From Diadema setosum (lineage: Eukaryota; Echinodermata; Echinoidea; Diadematoida; Diadematidae), in the NCBI RefSeq assembly GCF_964275005.1, contig NC_092698.1:28678447-28742446 (forward strand): DNA of 64,000 bases, read 5' to 3'. Shown one piece after another: positions 60,801 to 64,000 of this stretch. Under the pieces are notes generated by a model. It had not been told where the DNA came from and made no database searches. It worked only from the letters and a program-made list of their open reading frames with translations. A program made the translations under genes and the position numbers. Positions within the stretch are counted from its first letter, which is position 1; the number at the start of each line of letters is the position of its first letter.

Positions 60801-62111
60801 TGTACACAGAGATCGATGAAGCACTTGGTTTGGTTTGGAGAAAATCGGACAATCTAGTCAAAATGATTGCAGTCCAAAGTTTTGGTATTACTAATGTGCT
60901 GCCTGATGGAAAACCTACAATTGTTTGCGGTATCACAGTAGTGGAAAGAGATAATTGTATGTAAAAGGAATTTCATGAAATTCATATTTCTAGGACATTC
61001 AAAGAGCACTTGACCGATGCTAAGAGAATATTTTCCTTGAACTGTCTCAACAAGTCAAGTTTGTTCTTAAAATAAAATAATCAAGTTTTCTGAAATTGCT
61101 TCTGTGATGACACCAGTGATGAACTGCAATTACTAACTTTCTTTGAGTTTGTGTTGTAATCAAAGGAGCATACTCTCTTGTGGCACTGCTGCAAATATGG
61201 TCCCTTCTATGTACTTTGAACTTTTTCTTGTTTTGCAGGTCTTTGTCAAAAATAATCAAGGAGATGAAGAGACGACACGGATAGACTACTTAGGTTTCAT
61301 TGGAGCACGAGGCAACACAACAAACATGGGTGAATTTAAAAGGGTATGTACTTGCTCTCTTATCTTGAACTTAATCATGAATGGTAGACATGTGTAGTAT
61401 ATATAACACTGTATAGTTACCTAATAGTGTAACACAAGGCAGTGACATTCAAAGAGCAAAAAAAAAAAAAAAAAAAAAAGGAAGGAAAAAAGGACAAACA
61501 AACTTCAAAGCATCTTAAGAGTAGACACAGAGTGTTTCAAGTATTTAATAAACAAGCGAACCTTCAGCATTTTAACTTTAAGCTGGTCAGATCACTGACT
61601 TTCTGTAGGCTAGTTCAGGAGTAGAAGTTCACCAACCTGGAGTCACTTTTAAAAATACTTCTAAGATTGAATTAAACACATGAGCTGACAATTTTGTGAG
61701 TTTACTGTATATTTTACTCAACTGTACACACTGTACATGTTTTTAAAATGCTGTATATTTGGATGACTGTGTATTCGTCCTGCTCTTTTCTTCTATTATG
61801 AGACAATTGTGAGCAGCAAAAGCTGTGTTGGTGTTATGGTATCATAGGAAATAACAAATCTCAAGAATCACTGACAAGTCAGTTGTCTTTTAGAGAAAGT
61901 TATTTCCACCCCATCATTTTAGATTACTTGGTAAACTCAATTAGCCTACTGCACTATTAGTGTATCTACTCATTTCTCTTTTTTTTTCTAATTTATATTT
62001 ATATTGTTTTGATTCAATGTTGCAGCAATCCAAAGTCATCACTTACTTCATCACCTTTTTATTTTAATAATTCTCCAACAGGTAGCAGGAAAGAAGGGGG
62101 AAAGCCATTGA
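44248..62111 (+). CDS. TXNL1: Thioredoxin-like protein 1 (TRP32), 8 exons
   Basis: Exons: 44248-44345, 49183-49279, 55672-55830, 57080-57202, 57899-58059, 59686-59761, 61239-61343, 62082-62111. All junctions are GT/AG and in phase; the product is 282 aa (vertebrate TXNL1 is about 289). Residues 1-110 are a thioredoxin fold: active site W33-C34-Q35-P36-C37 and cis-proline P77 in AMPTF. Residues from about 118 are a PITH domain, ending in the conserved [12 protein letters not shown]. In vertebrates TXNL1 is a cytosolic redox protein bound to the 19S lid of the proteasome through the PITH region (Rpn11 contact). Motifs conserved with the family include [41 protein letters not shown] and [12 protein letters not shown]. 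The start ATG has A at -3 and G at +4. Intron 1 is 4.8 kb and intron 2 is 6.4 kb, both filled with transposons. Confidence 0.96.
44835..45184. repeat. 350-bp near-perfect palindrome
   Basis: Arms of about 165 bp mirror each other around a centre near 45008 (CACCTGAATGAACG pairs with CGTTCATTCAGCAGGTG). The outermost bases GAGGCATCATATCTAAAA pair with TTTTAGATATGATGCCTC. GC-rich central arms include GCAATGCTCGAGTGCAGACG. Confidence 0.85.
45868..46018 (+). repeat. Interspersed ACAGCCC repeat, copy 1
   Basis: GATGAGTTTGAGGTGACAAA, AAGTATCAAAAGTCAAAGC, then TACAGCCCTGTCGCGACG and ACAGCGACTGGGCTGTGTAT. The same block order is seen at 58430-58605 and, inverted, at 51430-51595. Confidence 0.7.
46306..47116. 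mobile_element. GTATTCGGTCA-ended element, copy A (TXNL1 intron 1)
   Basis: Collinear with copy B: AACTGTCACAACACA, CCCCCTCCAAAAATCCATCC, GCGCTAAAAATCGA, GCGATTTTTTGCTTATCGCAA, AAGCTTAAGTGACCGAATAC. Ends TGACCGAATACTGGGGATG then TTACCCTA. The left end is less well preserved. Confidence 0.7.
47331..48095. mobile_element. GTATTCGGTCA-ended element, copy B (TXNL1 intron 1)
   Basis: TA / GGGTAAGGGCACCAGTATTT at the left and AATACTGGGAGTGTTACCC / TA at the right. The TA duplication and 18-20 bp inverted ends suggest a mariner-like non-autonomous element. It is in direct orientation with copy A. Confidence 0.75.
48111..48145. repeat. GCTGTCGCGA hairpin
   Basis: GCTGTCGCGA-A-TCGCGACAGC, 10-bp arms around one base, extended imperfectly by GCAG/CTGC. 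Related to the CTGTCGCGA core of the ACAGCCC repeat. Confidence 0.6.
48940..48960. repeat. Poly-C tract in TXNL1 intron 1
   Basis: About 18 consecutive C residues. Confidence 0.85.
49183..49279 (+). CDS. TXNL1: TXNL1 exon 2
   Basis: Acceptor TTCCTTCTCTAAG; completes W33 and encodes [15 protein letters not shown] and LKVDVDQCT; donor CACG/GTAAGT, phase 0. Confidence 0.95.
49798..50035. mobile_element. 5' part of ATGCCTCCGCC element (TXNL1 intron 2)
   Basis: ATGCCTCCGCCAACGAAGTG, CCGTCCGTCCGT repeats, GATATCTCGAGAACC, ACATCAAACTTGGTATGAGG and GAAGGTCAAAGGTCACAGG match the fuller copy at 54519. It is truncated before any right end. It sits just after a fragment starting CAGTGCCCTCTCGTTATAAC (49707). 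Confidence 0.7.
50243..50325. repeat. CA microsatellite (TXNL1 intron 2)
   Basis: About 40 CA units with two TA interruptions. Confidence 0.95.
50570..50665. repeat. TATATTCA repeats (TXNL1 intron 2)
   Basis: Short tandem TATATTCATA units. Confidence 0.85.
50765..50975. repeat. GC-rich GGGCCCAGG minisatellite
   Basis: About 210 bp built of GGCCCA/GGGGCCC variants in an AT-rich intron. A 31-bp unit starting GGGCCCAGAGCCCAAGTG is repeated exactly at 50831 and 50862. The Gly/Pro/Leu-rich frames here are repeat artefacts. Confidence 0.85.
50996..51449. repeat. Tandem repeat, four 114-bp units
   Basis: GACTTGCTGTGAT starts units at 51001, 51114, 51228 and 51342, nearly identical. Each unit itself contains TATTATGTAAATACACTGTA twice. 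The last unit runs directly into an inverted ACAGCCC repeat. Confidence 0.95.
51430..51595 (-). repeat. Interspersed ACAGCCC repeat, copy 2
   Basis: Inverted relative to copy 1: ACACAGCCCAGTCGCTGTA, CGCGACAGGGCTGTAC, then TTTTGATACTTGACATCATT and CTTGTCACCTCAAATGCATC. Confidence 0.65.
52234..53517. mobile_element. TTACCTCCGCC...GGCGGAGGTCTGCGC element (TXNL1 intron 2)
   Basis: Left end TTACCTCCGCCAAGG, right end GGCGGAGGTCTGCGC plus tail. Apart from a 763-bp insertion at 52414-53176 it matches the element at 27091-27616 throughout. Confidence 0.8.
52414..53176. mobile_element. GTGACCCGCTACAAC-ended element nested in 52234-53517
   Basis: GTGACCCGCTACAACAAAA at the left is inverted as TTTTGTTGTAGCGGGTCAC at the right, and the match extends to about 34 bp with mismatches. 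AAAT flanks both sides (52410-52413 and 53177-53180). The sister element at 27091 shows the empty site (ACATTTTGGTAG). No transposase is seen in the 763 bp. Confidence 0.85.
53738..53890. repeat. TAG/ATT repeats with retroposon-like GCGC block
   Basis: AGT/ATT/GATAAT microsatellite followed by CTACTTGTATAGCGCACAGG and GGCGCTTCATAAATGA, resembling the ends of invertebrate SINE/LINE tails in reverse order. Confidence 0.5.
54519..55512. mobile_element. ATGCCTCCGCC...GGCGGAGGCAT element (TXNL1 intron 2)
   Basis: The left end ATGCCTCCGCC is inverted at the right as GGCGGAGGCAT (55475-55485), followed by a CGATATATCTAG tail. Between are at least three repeats of an ATATCTC...CTTGGTATGA...GGTCAAAGGTCA module. 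No coding frame. Confidence 0.7.
55672..55830 (+). CDS. TXNL1: TXNL1 exon 3
   Basis: Acceptor TGCCCTCTGCCAG; encodes [20 protein letters not shown] with the cis-Pro and [12 protein letters not shown]; donor GGATAT/GTATGT, phase 0. Confidence 0.95.
56639..57026. mobile_element. TTAA-flanked foldback element, family B (TXNL1 intron 3)
   Basis: TTAA / AGGGAT at 56635 and ATCCCT / TTAA ending at 57030. The halves mirror around the palindrome AAAAGGTGGGCCCCACCTTT. This is the clearest example of the family. Confidence 0.85.
57080..57202 (+). CDS. TXNL1: TXNL1 exon 4
   Basis: Acceptor CTGTGGCTAG; encodes the start of the PITH domain, [20 protein letters not shown] to YLESDCDEQ; donor CAG/GTGAGT, phase 0. 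Confidence 0.95.
57771..57803. repeat. ATG trinucleotide microsatellite
   Basis: About 11 GAT units in TXNL1 intron 4. Confidence 0.95.
57899..58059 (+). CDS. TXNL1: TXNL1 exon 5
   Basis: Acceptor GTATCATTTCAG; encodes [20 protein letters not shown] and [18 protein letters not shown]; donor CTGAC/GTGAGT, phase 2. Confidence 0.95.
58156..59145. mobile_element. TA-flanked Tigger-like element (TXNL1 intron 5)
   Basis: TA / CAGTTAAACTCGCCTAAGTC at the left, GCGAGTTTAACTG / TA at the right. Subterminal CTAAGTCGA and AAGTCGAA motifs recur. The CAGT start with TA duplication resembles pogo/Tigger elements. It carries an ACAGCCC repeat near 58430-58605 and no transposase. Confidence 0.8.
58430..58605 (+). 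repeat. Interspersed ACAGCCC repeat, copy 3
   Basis: AGATGAGTTTGAGGTGACAAA, AAGTATCAAAATTCAAAGC, TACAGCCCTGTCAGC and ACAGCGACTGGGCTGTGTAT in the same order as copy 1. It is inside the Tigger-like element. Confidence 0.7.
59686..59761 (+). CDS. TXNL1: TXNL1 exon 6
   Basis: Acceptor CCTTCTTTACAG; encodes [20 protein letters not shown] and VSNVT; donor ACT/GTAAGT, phase 0. Confidence 0.95.
60040..60082. repeat. GT microsatellite (TXNL1 intron 6)
   Basis: GTGTGT units with a TACGTG interruption. Confidence 0.9.
61239..61343 (+). CDS. TXNL1: TXNL1 exon 7
   Basis: Acceptor CTTGTTTTGCAG; encodes [20 protein letters not shown] to GEFKR; donor AGG/GTATGT, phase 0. Confidence 0.95.
62082..62111 (+). 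CDS. TXNL1: TXNL1 exon 8 (last coding)
   Basis: Acceptor TTCTCCAACAG; encodes the conserved tail VAGKKGESH and TGA. Too short to appear as an open frame by itself, but the tail is nearly invariant in the family. Confidence 0.93.
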   Translation, partial: VAGKKGESH

Positions 62112-64000
62112 CCTCAAGGTGAATTCAGTCTGTGGACATGGCACACAACTGTACACTGGTTGTTCCATGCCTTTGCCATCGCTCTCTAAGTTCATTGCTT
62201 TGAACAAGGTGGCTCCTTATGGAAAAGGCATTATTTGGACAGTACTTTTGTACTTGTTCTGAATTTTGGCAATATTTATGATGACCAATTAGAAAGGTCT
62301 TGCTTGCAGAGACAAAATGAAACTCATATAATTAGTCCCCGTAGAAACGGTGAAGTTCAGAGTCTGAGGTGACTAACATCCAACTTTTCTGATATTCTAC
62401 TGATTTATGTATATACATTTTTTTTTCAAAGTTTATCCCAAACTTTATAATGTAAAGCAACCGAGGAATTGTGCTTTGTCAACTGTCATTGACAATCATA
62501 CATGGCCTTTATTGATGAGTGACACTGTAAATCATACAACCTTGAACAAGTTTAATCTTAAAGAGTACAGTTGATTCTTGCTGCCAGTAGTTACGACCTA
62601 CAAGATAAGAATTACACTCTGTTGACATGTTACTGCAGGACATTCAGGCATGCCCATATTGGGCCAAGAGCAGCTCTGGTAGGTTATGAGGGGCATGGCC
62701 TCACATGTTATTCTGGCATGATTTTCCCACCAGAAGTGCTCAGTGTAGACTCGTGTACATCAAGATCAGGATCATGTCCTGCACAACTGCAGCTGTACAT
62801 ATCTTTCTTATTTCTGTGATATGTCATTTACACTAGTACAAGTAGATGCATTGTCAGATTAAATGTGTTGCAAATGTCTTGAGAGAAGGGTGCCACAAAA
62901 ACTAAACTTTCAAGCCTCCTGCCAACTGTTTTTACTACTATTTAGTCTGTGCAGTTTTGATGATGGAAACACTAGATGGTTTAGGATAATATCTTATGAA
63001 CGTTGCTGTTTCCCTATAGATTTGTCCATGCATTAGAATGAATATCTGTCCTGAGATTATGAATATTTGATTTGTGGTAGCATTGAAGGGATGGTACAGT
63101 ATTGGTGGAGATGAAAATTGGGCTTTTAACTTTTTGTGAGATACCAAGAAAACACATATGAAATAGTACAGAGCATACCATTTTAAGAGGAATTCAAAGT
63201 TTATTTGATGAAAATCGGGTTTGAAATGACTGAAACATCCAAAAACAAAGTAAAACAAAGCAATCTAAAAAAATGTTGGTTCCACACTTTATTAGAATTG
63301 CTCTTTTTTGGATATCTCGGCCATTTTAAAACCAATTTTCATCAAATAAATGTTGAATTCCTCATGAAATTACATGCTCTTTCATATTTCATAAGAGATT
63401 TCTCATTATCTCACCAAAAAATGTTAGAAACCTGAAATTTGGTCTCAACCAAAACTATACGATCCCTTTAAGCTTGAAGGCTTTATTGGCGTAAGGGAAT
63501 CGAGTCATTTTATTTCATCTTGGTTGCCTGGAAGAACCTGTCCATGATCTTAGAACATAGCTTGCTCAAGGGTTATAGGTGAATTTGTTGTAATATTTGG
63601 GCCAGTGTATAATATTCTAGATGTCTGTCTTTATTTTGCATATTCCCTTTACACATTATCCAAAGCTTTTCCCCCACTGTGTAACGGATAAAGTGATACA
63701 TTTCAAATTACCAGTGTGTTATATAGAGGGTTCTGAAAGGAAAACAAATATTGCACCCAGTATGCTTTTGGAACGCTACTTCTCCTTCAATGGACGGTGA
63801 ATGAGACCCAGAGTATGGTGTTACAGGAGTTCACATTCCTAGATTTCATTTGATGATAAAATACTTGCGATGTGGTATACAAAGCTTTTTTTTTCTTTTT
63901 TCCTAATTCTTTTCTGGCCAAGTGTGAATGTCGTTTATGATCAAATGCAGCTGTGTGAAGAGACAAGGTCGTGTGTAGGGATACATTTCTCCCATGTTAT
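62112..64000 (+). other. TXNL1: TXNL1 3' region, probable 3'UTR
   Basis: No other gene seen. It holds a family B foldback (63087-63467). No AATAAA before that element stood out, so the end of the transcript is not fixed. Confidence 0.45.
63087..63467. mobile_element. TTAA-flanked foldback element, family B copy
   Basis: Left flank TTGA (63083-63086, a mutated TTAA) then AGGGATGGTACAGTATTGG; right end ACGATCCCT / TTAA (63468-63471). The halves mirror as in the 56639 copy. Confidence 0.8.

Noticed and set aside
1..64000. CRISPR arrays, bacterial operons or a defence island
   Set aside because: Genes are intron-split and eukaryotic; the tandem arrays present have no spacer-repeat pattern and no associated genes.

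Overview
This is animal genomic DNA: AT-rich, dense in microsatellites and transposon debris, with intron-split genes joined at GT/AG sites. Gene content and repeat style (many TCAAAGGTCAAGG elements, TTAA-flanked foldback elements, a Helitron) suggest a marine invertebrate, most likely a deuterostome such as an echinoderm. That assignment is inference, because no diagnostic ribosomal or mitochondrial marker is present. There is no prokaryotic operon, no CRISPR array, and no tRNA or rRNA gene that I can support.

Two complete conserved genes lie on the plus strand. SLC35B1 (20609-28068, 7 exons, 316 aa) is the ER-resident nucleotide transporter of the DMT superfamily. TXNL1 (44248-62111, 8 exons, 282 aa) is a thioredoxin domain with a CQPC active site followed by a PITH domain. 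In both, every exon junction keeps the reading frame and both lengths match the vertebrate orthologues. Their introns hold most of the repeats. Two further genes are tentative: a first exon with a signal peptide and the start of a Reeler domain on the minus strand (3538-3778), and a four-exon secreted protein with a YWTD-propeller-like segment (12657-16251).

Layout. 1-3.4 kb: TTAA-flanked foldback elements and a reverse-transcriptase scrap. 3.5-3.8 kb: Reeler exon. 3.8-12.1 kb: no gene seen, simple repeats and hairpins. 12.1-16.3 kb: propeller-like gene. 16.6-19.8 kb: small inverted-repeat elements, a decayed LINE reverse transcriptase, and an element carrying six 158-bp tandem units. 20.4-30.5 kb: SLC35B1 and its probable 3'UTR. 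31.1-41.2 kb: a head-to-tail Helitron-like dimer set in a TA microsatellite, its second copy split by a 4-kb inverted-repeat element that is itself split by a hAT-like element. 41.2-44.2 kb: repeats upstream of TXNL1. 44.2-62.1 kb: TXNL1, with large nested elements in introns 1, 2 and 5. 62.1-64 kb: TXNL1 3' region with a foldback element.

The two conserved genes do not form a pathway; one acts in ER nucleotide exchange and the other at the proteasome in the cytosol. The most unusual content is the transposon architecture: nested insertions with readable target-site duplications and a tandem Helitron dimer. I found no convincing new multi-gene system.
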